Below, one piece after another: positions 40,301 to 55,300 of a stretch of DNA of 64,000 nucleotides (position 1 is the stretch's first letter; each line of letters begins with the position of its first letter). Location: NCBI GenBank assembly GCA_026874595.1, contig CM049308.1:35022027-35086026 (forward strand), in the 5' to 3' direction. The translations under genes and the position numbers were made by a program. This stretch comes from Sipunculus nudus. Lineage: Eukaryota; Annelida; Sipuncula; Golfingiida; Sipunculidae. Under the pieces are notes generated by a model. The model saw nothing but the letters and a program-made list of their open reading frames with translations, did not search any database and was not told the origin of the DNA.

Positions 40301-43300
40301 AAGTCTTTGTTGTTCACCCACAACACTGAGAAGTACTGATATTTTTGTATCGATATAAATGTATATTTAGTCATATAAGAACAAATAAAATTATTTCAAT
40401 AATAACTTTTCCATATTTCAGATGATTCTGGGTTTCAGATATCCTTTAGCCTCTTTCAGGAGATGGATCTTTTTCGCTTCCGTTATATATGCTATTATAA
40501 AAGTAATTGTGATTAGTAACACAAGACTGACCCACTGGTGTTATAGCCAAGGTAAAGGCCCTGTTTGTCCATCAGATGTAAGCCATTCAATCTGTAATGA
40601 ATGGTTGGTAGCAATCCAAGCTCAGTAAACTTTCTCCCAAGAAACATGGCTTCCTGAAAGGTTAAGGAAAATAAATAAACTAATAGGCAACAATACATCA
40701 AAACATGTCTTTTGGTAGTTTTCAAAATTAACTAGAATACGGGTAGTCAACAAGCGACTACGTGTATCCGCCAAAATCAGAGTAGGACGGGTGAAGTGAG
40801 GCATGGATCGAGTGGCAAGGGCTACATTTGTGTAAATTTTTTTCCTGATTGGTTAAACGAGTCCGGAAATATAAGCATTAATGTCTGCAGGGTGAACGTG
40901 AATGAAGCTGGCGCCACCTGTCATAAAATCAGTAAAGCTATCCAAGATGTATACGCATGCCGAATTACAGGTGAATTAGATAAACCACTGCAGAGATATG
41001 AGGGATTTTAACCCAAGGCAGATAAACAGATGAATGCTGTGCAAAAATGGCTGCAGGTGGCACCCCCATTTTTGTGTATGTTATAAAGCTATCCAAGGGC
41101 TACATTTGTGTAAAAATTTTTTCCTGATTGGTCAAACGGTTCCTGAGATATGTGGGTTTATGTGTGGAAACAGACACACAAACGGACGCTGGGCAGAGGT
41201 CAGAGGTCAAGGCCACTTGGTTAGGCACCAGTTCACATGTGACCCGATAATTTGTGTAAGTTTCAGAAAAATCCGAATAGTAGTCTCAGAGGAGTTCTCC
41301 ATAAACGAACGCCTCCAACGCGGCGGTGGCGAAACCCGGTCATGAACATGGTATCCGCAAAACTTCGTTTTGGCGGATACAATTAATAATAAATAATGAA
41401 ACATGAACCAATCTGAAGAAAAATGAGTGAGTATGTACATTTCTCTGATATATACAAGTGCCAAAAATATAGTTTAGAACAGGTTTTAACTATCCATTAT
41501 TGCTCTGATAGATCTTCCTGACAGAGATTCCTTATAAGACATAAAATATAAGATTAGATTCACCTGATTAAGTTCTGAGTCCTCACTATGTTCATCAGGT
41601 CCATGCATGGGAACAATCCATACCTTAACATGAATCTGAAAACAAGGATGAATAAAACAGACCATGTCAAATGTTCAGAAAATAAGCTTAGCTCCATGTA
41701 TAAGTTTACAAAAGAAGAAGACTAGAAAGCAACACATCTAGAACATAAAGGTGTGGGAGTTATTCTGAACACTTCACACATAAATGACTATTTGTATTAT
41801 CATTCAGTGTCACCTTAGAAATAACCCACACTGCTTAAAAACGTCAGGGCTAATAGAGATAATTAATATACCTGACAGTCAATACTGTAATCAAACTGGC
41901 ATATTGGGACAAATCCTAAAACAGGTTATAGTCCATTCCTGTACCCATGTCCACCTGATTTTTCGCGATTATCTCTACATAAAACAAACTTGGCAAACAA
42001 AATTTGCACCATTGGCATAAAGAGGCAAAAGCGTAATTTTTGGTACCTTACCAACTCACGATATAAATATTATTTATGCTCTGTCACACCAACATACACA
42101 CACCCGAACCTGCTCACAGTTATCCCATAATTAATCAAAACTTGATAATATTATTCATACCCATCCAGTCACTTGCTCTGAATATTCAACATATTCAGCA
42201 ATTATCCCTTCTTTCCCACTGACGGGAAGGTGGGGTACAACACGCCATATATATTGTATAGGTCATATTAAAAGTAAAAGTAGTAGTAGTAAAAGTAAAT
42301 AGTTTACACCTCGACAAATATACTGTTTAGAAACAATAAACTTTAAAATTTTAACATTAACAAGTAGAACACAGAGTGCTTGAGTCGGTGGCGAAGGGGG
42401 TGGTGGTGGGTTTTTCTTAGTACGTTGCTGGTTGTCGTTTTTCCTGACAGATGAAACTGGTCGTCGTTTCTCCTAGTATTAGTGGTAGATGGTTGCCGAG
42501 TCCTGGTTGATGTGTGATCTTGTCCCAGCGCGGGCATGTCTTCTCAAACAATGACCTGGACTGCTATTGGCTGGTACTTACTTCCGGTTTGCAGTGCATT
42601 ATGGTCGCCCCGAATCTTTCTTAATATAATATTTAATGGAGTTTTTAGTCCAGTTAGAATACGGATGGGGATGTATGTAACATATATTTACTAATCGTGA
42701 CCCTTCTTGTCAAAGTGAGGTCCTCTGTAATCATTATTCAAAATCTAGCGACCTTGAACTTCCGCCCTCTTGTAAGCAGTGCGCCATATTAGATATTCGC
42801 CCTCTCCTAGTTAATTCCGCGACTTCATGAACTGGTTATACTGCAGATAAAATTAAACTACTTGTTTCAAATGAATCTGCTTATTTAGCAAGGTCCTCAC
42901 GCTGCCGGCTATGGGTTTCCATACGTTAAGAGTACCAGATTTCCCAGAACACAGTGTTACCTTAATTATGTCCACCCTCCAAGTATTCTCACTATTTGGC
43001 GGGACAGTTTTTAACTCTGATTTCGGTTATCATTACATTCTTTTCAACCAGGCAGGTCTTGGGCTTTAAATATTTGTGTATATACTAGTACTGTCCCCCC
43101 CCCCCCCAAGTATCATTTCCTTTTATTGGCGCCCAACACACAAAACACTGATGGTGTGGCGAGCATAAAATTATTATCTGCTTGGGGCAGAGTAATTGTA
43201 TTTACTTTACGGCCTGGTTGACATGTCTCATATATATCTGTGGTTCATGGCGTCCCTTATATGTGGCCATTGTTTATCCTCCTTGGATATGGATATAAAG

Positions 43301-46300
43301 TAATGTGACGTAACAGTGAAGGCGTGCACGCGGAGAATACAAGTCTCGCTGTAAGCAGAGGTCGGCAGCTCTTGATTATTGGTTTTGTGAATGTTGGTGC
43401 CTTTTTAGTACGTCACGTCTATTATGACGTCATCACTATCCCCTGATATGCCCATTTAACAGATTAGTGGCAAGATGTCGCTAAAGAATAGACTAGTTAC
43501 TCATAAAATGGTTTTAAATTGTTTACAGGGAAATTACATAAAATAGGCTATTATTTCCATATTAGTTAATTACGCTTTTTCTTCTTTCTTCCCCACGGTC
43601 AAACAGTTTTGGCGTTCTTAGATTCACAGATAAATAATCGCAAAAAAACAGGTGGACAGGGGTACCGGAACGGACTATAATAAAAAAATTAAGTTGATTG
43701 CCTTGTATGGTTTATTTGAACCTATTTTTTTAAATTCAAGAACACATGAACTTAGTTTCAAGTTAAAAGCATAATATATAAGTGCATTGAAACTGAACAA
43801 GTTATCAAAATACACACAAGTTGTTTATTTTATTACTGACAAGTCTATAACCTTACAATACTAAAATGAGCTGGCAGGAAATGTTAGCTAGTTGGTCATC
43901 TCTGAATTATATAACTATAAAAATGAGGTCACAGTTTATCCTGTGAATTACATCTCAATCTGAAATGATGAGTTTTTGTAAGACAGAGCTACATTAACAG
44001 TTACATACGATTTAAGAAGAGGACAAGGTGTGTGATCTCTTACTTTAAACATGATAATACACTATGTATACCCTTGAGCACATAAAGAAACCTTACCATG
44101 CTACTGGAGATGACACTGTCAGTCAAGTTTTGAGATATTCCTTGTAATTGATGGACATTGGAACTATTTTCAGCAGGAGTCTCCGAGTCAAATGAATTGC
44201 TGAAAACAAGGAAGATCAGGAGTTGCAATTTCATTTTGTAATATGGAGAGTACAAGTAATCAGAATCTCCCCCCCCCCCCATACACACAGGACTTTGTTA
44301 CTTGGTATATCATATCTCCTCCTTCGTCTCCCATTTTCTCAATCTATAGTGTTATGATAATAATGTTATCTGTAGTGGATCCAGAATTCAATTCTGAGGG
44401 AGACAAACATTTCAGAAAAGACTGGCCAAAGGATCAGGATATGGGATGGTGTGTCCCTTTTGTGCTGGGTGGAAATTTGTTTTAATCTTTATTTAAATTT
44501 TAAGCTATATTGAAGCAATTCATTATTGGGTGTAAAAAACAGGGAACAGAATCCTTTCACTAATCAAAAAGAAGTAAAATCATTTGCAATTCATGTCATA
44601 TTTATCAATTATTTTGGTATTTTATTCATTTAGGTAAGACTGAAGTTAACTGATATTTGAGGATCTTTGCCAAACTGTGACAATTTTTAACTATTTTAAT
44701 GACAAAATAAGATTCATTTAATAAGCAAAATAGAGGGGGAATATAATATGGTATGCTCCCTTGAATGAAAATGAGGGGGGGGGGGGACATATCCCTCCTG
44801 TCCCTCACCAAATTTGATCCTAACAACTGTCCACCATTTGTGATAGCTGAATGTCACTAGGAAACCTATATACCACTTACTTACTGCGAAGAAAATTCAA
44901 TGCTGTGTTATTATCAAATGCACAAAGAATTATATGCAGTTTGATGCTATAATGATTGTTAGTATCTGAATAAAAGAATCACTTTAGAAATGAAAACATC
45001 ATCACATACTTGGATGTGGTTTTCAACATTCTCCATTTGTAGCAGTATGGACTTCTCTTGATATTCAGGATGGATGTTTTGGCTCCTGCATAGCTTGTCT
45101 CATCAGACTGAAATGTTCATATATATCATTAAATTAGTTTTCCTGTCTCATATCAGTAGGTATCAATACTGACAGTATTTTTGCTTGATTTGTTATTCTT
45201 GGTGTACATAACTAATAAACACCTGAAATCATTTACAATTCTGGTATGATCAGTTAATTGATATGTCTGCAATTAAGCATATGTCACAGGACACCCTCTG
45301 TTCCAGTCGGATCATCGATTCTCCTATCACAAAGTCAGAGAAAAGTTTGTCCTGGAACAAACTCTGATCCTTGTTCATGCTCGCAGGATTGCAATTTCTA
45401 CTAGAACAAAGCTATCACATGAAAAACTCTGATCCTACTTAGTGAAACCTTTGGTCAAAGATTTCTGCAAAGTCATATTATCTCTATTTAACTTGATAAT
45501 GTTTGAGAAATATACTGGAAAAGGCTTAAGCATATAGTGTGAAATGGACAGTTCAGATATTGTAAAACTACAAAAGGGACCTCTGAATGATACAATTAAA
45601 TTCATGACAGCTAGTAGTTTCAGTAAACTTTATTTATATCAGAAATATTGACTCAGGAGTTCATTTTAAATTGACTAATATATATTCATTCTTCCACTAG
45701 GTCAAAGTTCCTGAAATTTGTATCTCAAAATAACACATGAATTTTTCACTGATTTGACAAATTGCTGTCTACCTAGGACCAGGAATCTGACAAGCATAAA
45801 CCAGGATCAGAGTTTGTCCTAGGACAAATTCTGACTGGCCTTTGTCCTCATGCTAGTAGAATCAATACACCTACAGGATCACTAGTTGTCCTGTGATAAG
45901 ACATGAATATTCAATTATAAGGTTTACAATGATATGCATCAGGATGTAACAGATTGTCAGTACATTACTTACAGATGTTTCATATCTTAATGTACTATGA
46001 AAGTACAATTTATTTCAGACAAAAACAAGGGATCTATGGGTCTCGGCGCTCAGCTGAAGTTTGAAATTTTTGCAAATGCAAAATATGCAAAATATTCTAT
46101 CGTGATGTTTTTCCTATATATAAGCATATGAGAAGCTAAGAGGAAAGGGGCCCTCCTACTTGGTTATATTAAAGTTCTAAATATATGATTGCAAAACTTA
46201 TACTCTGACAAGACTGTTATGAAGAAAAACAGTAAAAGTTTTGAGATACAGTGATGCATATGAAAAATTTACAGATGGACAGGCAAGTGGACAGAATGGA

Positions 46301-49300
46301 CTAATACCTTTATTTTACTTTCAAGGGATTAATGCATTTAAGTTTATATATAAGCCTTTTATTTCAGCATATCCACTTTTTCCATTAATAGTTTTTATAT
46401 TAATCATTTTTTTATTTACAAGTTTTATAAATTTGTAATAAAAAAATCTGAAAATATAAGTTAATATATCAGAATTCTAAGTTGCAATCATTATATATCC
46501 AGAGTGTAGCTGGGTCATATTATGCATACACATATATTTTATTATTTTTTAATCAAAAATGTTTAAACTGAATTTAAAAGAAAATATTGCCACAACATGG
46601 CATCTTCAAGATTATCCCTTGAAACACTATTGAAAAGTTTTGCACATTGGAGTTTTCAGTACATGCTTAATTTTATTCACCGAAACAAAATAAAAGATAA
46701 AATATGATAAAATAAAATCATCTTTTGGGGATAAATAAAATATTTTCAAATAAAGTACCGGTATATACACTGCTGGTTGAATGAGGGACAAAAAAAAAAT
46801 CATTGTGCTAATTACTATCTCAGCTATAATTTATTACTGGAATTTGTACCATATTTTGGCTTATTGGGTTCGACTACCCAGCCCCCGGGGGTACATGCCC
46901 GTATTTAATCTTAGTAGGACCCTGAATTCCTCGAACTGCAAATGGCAGACCCCTCCGTCCCGGCCAGGGAGCAAAGAACAAGACAAGTCCAGTTAGAACA
47001 ACAACAGTTTATTTGCTAATTACAGATTACTACTATTCATTCTCTCCTAAAACTCCACTACTCACTCTCACCTCTAGAGGTCAGTCTCTCTTTCCGTAAT
47101 CCCCGTTCTCCTCAATCTTATCGCAAATCTGCCTCTCTCGTCCAGCTCTCCCCGTTTCTCCTCAACTTTGCGCACCGGCCAATCAAGGCCCGGCTACCTT
47201 TTTTTCCTGGCCAATCAGGGGCCCGATACCATCTTGCCCATGGCCGACCTGGTGTCACAGCAAATACCAGCCTCCGTCTAGTGCCCCCCCCTTAAACTGC
47301 TACAACTTCCCCCTTCTAAAAAAAGAGTTCGCCCGCAAACTACCCGAACACTAAACCATAAAAAAAATATAAAAAACTTATTAACAAGGAAAAATACAAC
47401 TCCTTAAATGAGTCCATGGACGCAACGCTAAACGGTTCCGGAGACTCCTTCACCAGCATCCTAGCTAGGATGCTCCGCCCTAGGCATCAAGTTGGGGATG
47501 GCCCCCCTGTCTTAGATAATTTTGATGGAGTTGCGCCACCAACTCGCTCTCCTCTTGGGCCAGCTTCTTCTCCTCCTGGGCCAACGCATTCCTCTTGCTC
47601 CAGAGGGATGTCAGCTGCTGGCGTATGGCTTTCTCTTGGATGTCGTCCCCGTCCAGTGATGAGAGGGACATCACCATCGGCGTCCCCAATACGCCTCGGG
47701 ACCAGGAGCTGCTCTGGTCCAGAGCAGGCGTGGTCCTTACACAGAGAGGGGACACAGTCACCTCATCGTCATCCTCGTCCTCCTGCAGATGCCTTCCGGC
47801 AAATGCCAGAGGAAGCTGTTCCATCACAAGGGGTTTTCCGGTCTCGGGGTCCACGGGAAGCGGCGGCAGGTCCCGAGGAGGAACCCAGTCAGGGTTCGAC
47901 CGCAGAACCCAGGGCAGGTGTCGGCCTAGAAGCTGCTGCCTCTACCAAGAGACACCAGGGTGGGATTCCAGAGCGAGGTGTCGTTACACTTGTTCATCCT
48001 TACAATTTCAGAAACACGGCTCGCCTCCTATCGGACAGACACACCTGACGACCTCCGGCAGGTGAATCCTCTGGAGATGTCTCTCCAAAGCTCTTAAGCT
48101 AGCAAAGGGCGGCTGCCCTTGGCAGGCGGCAACTGCACACCTCCATTAGGGGTCACTGCCCCATGGACAAGTAACCTGGCTGGGAGTCCCCACAGCCACA
48201 TCTTGTTAATTCCGCCCAGCCCGAAGGAGGCAGTCAACCACCACTGATCAGTGCAGGAGTCCCGCCTCGTCGCCATTTGTTGGCCTGTTCTCTCCCAGCT
48301 TGAGGTGACCGGGACCTCAGCAACTGTTGTCCTCGGGTTCTTTTGGTGGGGGTGGCCGAGGGGAGTCTCTCCCTCGACTTTTCTTCTGGGCCTGCTCAAA
48401 CCCCCATCGCCCCACCTCCTCATCAGTCATCTGGCAGAGGCGGCCAGATCCGTCCTGACGGAACCCCAGCGTCTCTGGAGCCACGAAGTCCTCAGTCCGG
48501 GGGGTCCACAACCGGGAAGTCTTGGTTGGGGTGTAAAGGGTCGTTAGGGAATGACAAGATACTCAGAGGACGGGAGATGTCCTCTCCCCTTCCTGCGCCT
48601 GGCCCTTTTTCATCCAGGCTGAGGGGCTCGTCCCTCAGAAGCTCGGGACACTCTTCCCCACAGTTTGGGCAGTCCGCCATCACTTCAGCCTCTCTCTACA
48701 ACACACAAAACAGACACTCATAAGTTCAGGCGTTCTCACCCCTCTTCAAGTCTAGTTGTTTGGGAGGCCTCTGTGAATGCTTACCATGCCCCAATTCCTC
48801 AACCTGCCCTATTTCTACGGTTGCAGGAGGGGTCTCCCTATCACTACAACTATCTCCTGACTCTGAGCCCAGCTCAGAATCATTCTCGTCCGCATCTGGC
48901 TTTACTATCACAGGGTCGGGAGTTTGAATTTGCCAATCTACAGGGTCGTCCCCACTATTTCCCAATGGATATGGTCTCAACTGGTCCACGTGTACCACTT
49001 TCGGCTTAGAATGAGCAGACAATTGAATCTTGAATAACAAGTCAGTTACCCGCTGAACTACCAAATAAGGGCCGACCCACCCAGAACCAAACTTGTCATG
49101 TGCCGCAGGCGGATAGAACCAGTACACCCAATCACCGTCAGCAAACCCATGTTCGTTAGCCTGTCGGTCATACTGTCATTTCTGTTGGTTCGCAGCCTGT
49201 GTCAGGTGCTTCCCAGCATAAGCAAACGCCGTAGTCAGGGCCTAACGTAAAGACTCGGTGTATACCACTGGACAGTTGGGCACCTCTCCTTCACAAGGGG

Positions 49301-52300
49301 AACACCCCGCCATGATGTCAACAGGAAGGGTAACCTCCCTTCCAAACATCATCAGGTTTGGCTTAATGCATGTGCTCTCGTGCATGGTGTTTCAAATATG
49401 CCAACATCAGGTACGGGAGATACTCATCCCATTCGGGCTTGTTCTCTCTCACCAAGGCTGGGAGCATCTGCACTACCGTCCGATTAAATCTCTCTATCAT
49501 CCCATCAGACTGCGGGTGATAGGGAGTTGTTTTTGTCTTTTGAATGTCTAACATTCTACACATCTCTTTAAGGAGATTACTCTCAAAGTCTCTCCCTTGA
49601 TCCGTATGGATGACCCGAGGCTCCCCGAGCCTGCAAATCCACTCGTCCACCACAACCCTAGTGACAGTCTGGGCCATGTGGTCGGGTAGGGCATAGGCCT
49701 CAGTCCATTTGGTGAAGTAGTCGCCTATCACCAAAATATATTGGTTCCCGGACCTAGATTTCAATAGAGGTCCCATGATGTCTAACGCAATTCTCTCCAG
49801 GAGCAAGCCTGCCACCTCTTGTCTGAGTGGTGCCTTATTGCTCTTTTGTCTGGGCTTCCATACCCCACAGTCCTTGCACCGCCTGCACCACCGTTCGACA
49901 TCTCCTCCCAGCCTAGGCCAATAAAACTGCTGTCTGATGTTATGGTGCGTCTTGGAGACTCCAAGATGCCCAGCAGTTTTGTGATCATGCAGCTGCGTCA
50001 TTATTTCTTTGCAGATTTCAGGGGGAGCAACCAACTGATAGATTGTCCCGGACTTGGCCGCCTGAACAAACTTCCGATAGAGTGCTCCATTGCAGATTTC
50101 TAGGATACTCCATTGGCTCCACAAAGCCTTAAGGTCCTTTCCCTCATGGGATATTTCATGCCATTTTGGTCTTTCTAGGCCAGACACTAGCAAGCACCTG
50201 ACCTTGGCAATACCCGGATTTTCCGCCTGGAGTTGACACAGCTGACCAACACTCCAGCTGTCTAGCCAGTTGGATTGAGCAGCCTGCTCGATATTAGCTT
50301 GGGTTACAGTTTCTGCTTTCATGGACCCCAGGGAGGTCATACGGCAATCATGCCGCTTGCACTGAGTGCACTGCTGTCAAGTGAGTCCATCAGCATTCCC
50401 ATGCTTAACCCCAGGGCGATGGCGAATGGTGAAATCGTAAGTGTCTAGCACGGAAATCCACCTAGCTATCATGCCCTCTGGTTCTTTGAAGTTCAGCAAC
50501 CATGTCAGAGAAGCATGATCTGTACGGATTAAGAAGGGCCGTCCCCACAAGTACATACGGAAATGCTTGACAAAGGTCACCACGGCCAACAGTTCCCGTT
50601 TGGTGGTGCAATATTTCCTCTGGGCACTACTGAGGTTTTTGCTAGCGCAAGCCACAACCCGCTCTTGCTCATTCTGTATCTGGGAGAGCCAACTCCAAAT
50701 GCTCACCCCACTGGCGTCCGTGTCCAAGATAAGCAGACCCTCTGGGTGAGGGTATGCCAACACAGGTGCAGTCGTTAACATCTGTCGCAGCTGTTGGAAG
50801 GCTTCCTCACAGTCATCCCCCACTCAAACCTGGTGTCCTTCATGGTCAAGGCTGTCAGTGGGGCAGCTATGTGCGAATACCCAGGTATAAACCTCCGATA
50901 GTACAAGGCAAACCCAAGGAAGCTCCTCAGTTCAGATACACACTCCGGAGTCTTCCACTCTTGAACACACTGAATTTTGTCGGGGTCACACTGGACTCCC
51001 TCCCCCGACACAACATGTCCTAAGAACTTTACACTCGTTTGAAACAGTGCACATTTCTTGGGTTTCAACCTCAACTTAGCTGACCTCAGTCGGTTGAACA
51101 CCATATCCAAGTTTACCAAAGCCTGATCAAAGTCCCTTCCCAATACAACTATATCGTCCAGGTACACTAGGCATCTTTCCCAGTGCAGTCCTCGGAGTAC
51201 CAATTCCATAAGCCGGGAGAAGGTCGCCGGGGCATTGCTGAGCCCGAACGGCATAACCCGCCACTGGAAAAGTCCCTTCCTGGTTGTGAATGCCGTTTTT
51301 GCCCGATCTTTCTCAGCGACTCGTACTTGCCAGTAGCCACTAGCGAGATCTAGGGTGCTAAACCACTGAGCACCAGACAGTGTATCGATTGTTACATCCA
51401 CACGTGGCAGGGGATGTGCATCCTTACGAGTCACCTCATTCAACCGCCTATAATCCACGCAAAACCTGGTGGACCTATCCCGCTTCATCACCAGCACGAT
51501 GGGGCTCGCCCATGGGCTATCACTAGGCTCAATAAAGCCTTTTTTTAGCATTTTTCAATTTCCTGGCTAGCTATCTCTCACTGAGCTAGAGGTAACCTCC
51601 TTGGTTGTTGTTTCACTGGAGGGTTGCCCTGCGTATCAATGTGGTGTTCCACTAGGTCAGTTAGTCCCAGTGCCCCATCCGGTGCTGCAAACACATCACT
51701 GTACTCAGCTACTAATTGCCTGATCTGTTTCTTTTGGTCAGGACTCAATTTATCAGAGATTGCCTCTAACATAGGTTCAAGATGTTCTGGTACCAGTGTT
51801 TCAGGGGAGTCCCGCACCACTGATTTAACCGCTTTAGGAACTCTATTGACTTCTTCCACCACTCCTACTGTGAGTCCTGCTGGTAGGTGCTTAGTTTCTT
51901 CATCTAAGTTCGTGAGGGTGACAGGTACCCTTGACTTGGTGGTATTTACCAAGGCTGTCCCAATAAAAAGTCCTGTTTCCTCCACCAGTGATTGTCATAG
52001 GTTGTACCAAGCCCACCCCTGGTCGGCTGTTCCCTGCTTTAATTCCATCTAGCAGAGCCGGCGTCCTGACCTCATGCTGTGGTGGTACCTCCAGAGGCTA
52101 ACTTAGCCTCACACGTCGACAGCCATCGCTTGCCTCAGCCCGCAACAGATACCGCTCTTGTTCAGTGTGCAGGATTCCTAATTTCATGTCAATCAGGCAA
52201 CCCTCATCCCGCATAAAATCAGTTCCCAGAATCCCTTTTAGGGAGCCTAACTTTGAAACAACAAAAGTATGGTCCCAAACTCGGTTACCTAACTGAAGCT

Positions 52301-55300
52301 TCAAATCGATCTCTCCCCGGACATCCATCGGATCCCCTGAGGCAGTGCTGATGTCATAATCTGAATCCTTCAGCCTATTCCTGATGCTATTTGGAAGCTT
52401 CCGGAAGAATGAGTAGTCCAAAAAGGACATATCTGAACCACTATCGACCAAGAGGTCGATCTCTCAATTCTGTACGAAACCCTCTATTAGCCATCCGCCC
52501 TTTCTACTGATGGCCCTCTGTGCATTCTTATTCGTCCTGGCTTCATCTGGTGATTTCTTTTGTCCTGCGGGACAGTTTCTTCGGAAATGGCCTGGCTGAC
52601 CACACCAAAAACACTGTGGCGCCGATCCGCGTCAGGAATCAGTCTTTTAACGAGTGAAACTCTCCCCATCTCCCATCCCATCTATACTAACACTGCCTTG
52701 AGCCGCTACCCGCATTCGACCCTCTCCGGTCAGTGTCTGTGACAGCTGACTGACTTGCTTAGATAGGGAGTCTAGCTGCCGTTCTACGGTCTGATTAACT
52801 TCTTGAGCCTTACTCTCGCTTGTCATAAGTCTTTGAACCTGTCGCTGAAGTTGCGCAATCTGTTCATCAGCCCGTGTTCACCAGTCATCTACTGGAGCCG
52901 CTCTAGGTTGTAGTTTGCGATCAGACCTCACACCTTCTCCTTCTTCAAACGACTCATACTGAGTTGACAGGCTAACCGCTTCTTCCAGACTGGATGGACA
53001 GCTGAGGTCAACGTGCCTCTTCATCTCATTGTCTCCCAGTCCTCTGATGAACTGGTCCCTGGCTATAAGGTCTATAGCCTCGCTGTCAAAACCCGGGTAC
53101 GCCCTTTGCGCTAAACAGGAAATCTCGCTCCCATACTCTATTAGGGTCTCTTTTGCGCCTCTTTTCCATTCGCGGAACATTGCCCTAAACGCACTCCCTC
53201 TACATGTTGGACCAAATCTTTTGGCTAAGGTATTCCTCAGGGTCTCATAATCACGGCGTTTTTCAGTCGAGACCTCACTAAGCACCCTTTGGGCCCTTCC
53301 CCTTAAACATGTTGCCAGCTGTAAAGCTTTCTCGGCTTCTGTCCAGCCATTCCACTCGGCGATGGTTTCAAAGTGGACCTCAAAATCTGCCCATTCTACC
53401 CGTTCACCATCAAATTTGTCCGGCTCTTTCTGTTTCTTACTTGGGCGTCTCCCAAGTCAAGTCTGGCGACAATGGCATCATTGGTATCGGCGGCATGGAG
53501 CCAGCATGCCCCACTCTTGCCTCTGGCAGCGACAGCCGCCTAGGTGGTCCCATTGCCCCAGGGAGTGAGCCCACCCCCTGTCCAGTCGACTGCACGTCCA
53601 CCAAAAATGGATTGGTCGGGCTCCACGTCTCGGATCCTGTCTGATCTACCGTCAGGTATAAGTCAGGTCCCAGAAGGGGTAATGCTCTCCATACCCACCA
53701 GGGGTCACCCAACCCAACCACTGTTTACCTGGGTTCATCATTATCTTTGTGGGTTTAACTAACTACCTCTTCTAGTCTGATACACAAAGTGCGGCTCCTA
53801 CCCGAGGTACTACAGTATTGTATATGGTGCGGCTTATATACCAATTATTACAGTACCATAACAAAATGGGACTTACAAGGGATTTTACAGTACTGTATAT
53901 GTTTTCAGCAGAACATTTAATGTCACAGCGTAACTGCAGAGTCCACTAACTCTCTATTATTTTACAGGTAATTTTCTGCGTTACCACTTCACATTAAAGC
54001 ACCAAATTCGACTCAGACTGAGCTCTATCACTAGGCACCCCAGTATAACTCATATAACTATACACTGGGCTTTTTAATCTGACAGTTACACTTTTATTAC
54101 TTGTTTCATCCATTGGGGGTCTCTCCAATTAATATTCTCTGGGTTCTGTGCCAGACTATGACCTCATGACACCTAGTTCAACTGTCCTGTCCTTTACTCC
54201 TCGGCTGGAATTCAGGTTCCGGCTAATATTTCCTTAACTTACTGCTAGTTGGGACGCCAATGTACCGTATTTTGGCTTATTGGGTTCGACTACCTAGCCC
54301 CCGGGGGTACATGCTCGTATTTAATCTTAGTAGGACCCCGAATTCCTCAAATTGCAATGGCGGACCCCTCCGTCCCGGCCAGGGGGCAAAGAACAAGACA
54401 AGTCCTGTTAGAACAACAACAGTTTATTTGCTAATTACAGATTACTATTCGTTCTCTCCTATACCTCCACTACTTGCTCTCACCTCTAGAGGTCAGTCTC
54501 TCTTTCCCTAATCCCCGTTCTCCTCAATCTTATCGCGAATCTGCCTCTCTCGTCCAGCTCTCCCCGTTCCCAATCAAGGCCTGGCTACCTATTATTCCTG
54601 GCCAATCAGGGGCCCAATACCATCTCGCCCATGGCTGACCCGGTGTCACAGCAAATACCAGCCTACGTCTAGTGCCCCCCCCCCCCCTTAAACCGCTACA
54701 GAATTAATAGTCAATTTTACACCTGGTGAAGTTTTTACTCTTCTGAAGTAAGGAATTACTTACCTGATGAATATCAACACTTTGTGGACACAATTAAATG
54801 TGCACTTTAATCATTATAACCCTGGTGGTACAATACAAAATCTAAAATGTAGCATAGCCAAGAATAACAATGAATAAAATACAAAAAATTATAACATTCA
54901 TCTAGTTAATGCACCATCTGGGGAAGGGGGGGGGGGGGAGTGCAGGGCAGAGGGGAAGCCTGCTAGTAGTGGACAAGCTGAGCCAAGGCAAGCTGCTTGG
55001 GGTAGGTTACATAACACAAGGTGGACTAGATGTAAACAACACTTGACATGGTGTATGAAAACTTGAATAAAAGCTACACTCTTCAATCAATTCCTTTGAA
55101 ATTTCAGATTTTAAAAGATTAAATTCTAATGTATATATGCTGTGAAAATTAAATCAACAGTGCTTACAGGGATAAAACGTGCCGTTACCAAATTTGGACA
55201 AAATTTAGGGATTGATTTTTTATTTATGCTAATAACTTGAAAAATTTGCAAAATTCAGATCTCATTTTGGATAAACCATTGAATCTTTATTAAATTAAGT

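Larger units (their letters stand above)
46845..54700 (-). mobile_element. Ty3/gypsy LTR retrotransposon, decayed
   Basis: 7.86 kb, on the minus strand, flanked by the 5-bp target duplication GAATT (46,840-46,844 and 54,701-54,705). The LTRs begin and end TG..CA and differ at several percent of sites plus small indels, so the insertion is not recent. Gag with a CCHC knuckle, protease, reverse transcriptase, RNase H, integrase in that order identify Ty3/gypsy. The gag-pol frame is broken by in-frame stops and frameshifts, so it cannot make a full polyprotein. Further open frames lie between integrase and the 3' LTR. Confidence 0.93.

Noticed and set aside
47416-48065. 210- and 156-codon plus-strand frames
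   Set aside because: They lie antisense to the minus-strand frames of the retrotransposon in GC-rich DNA and show no domain; most likely shadows.
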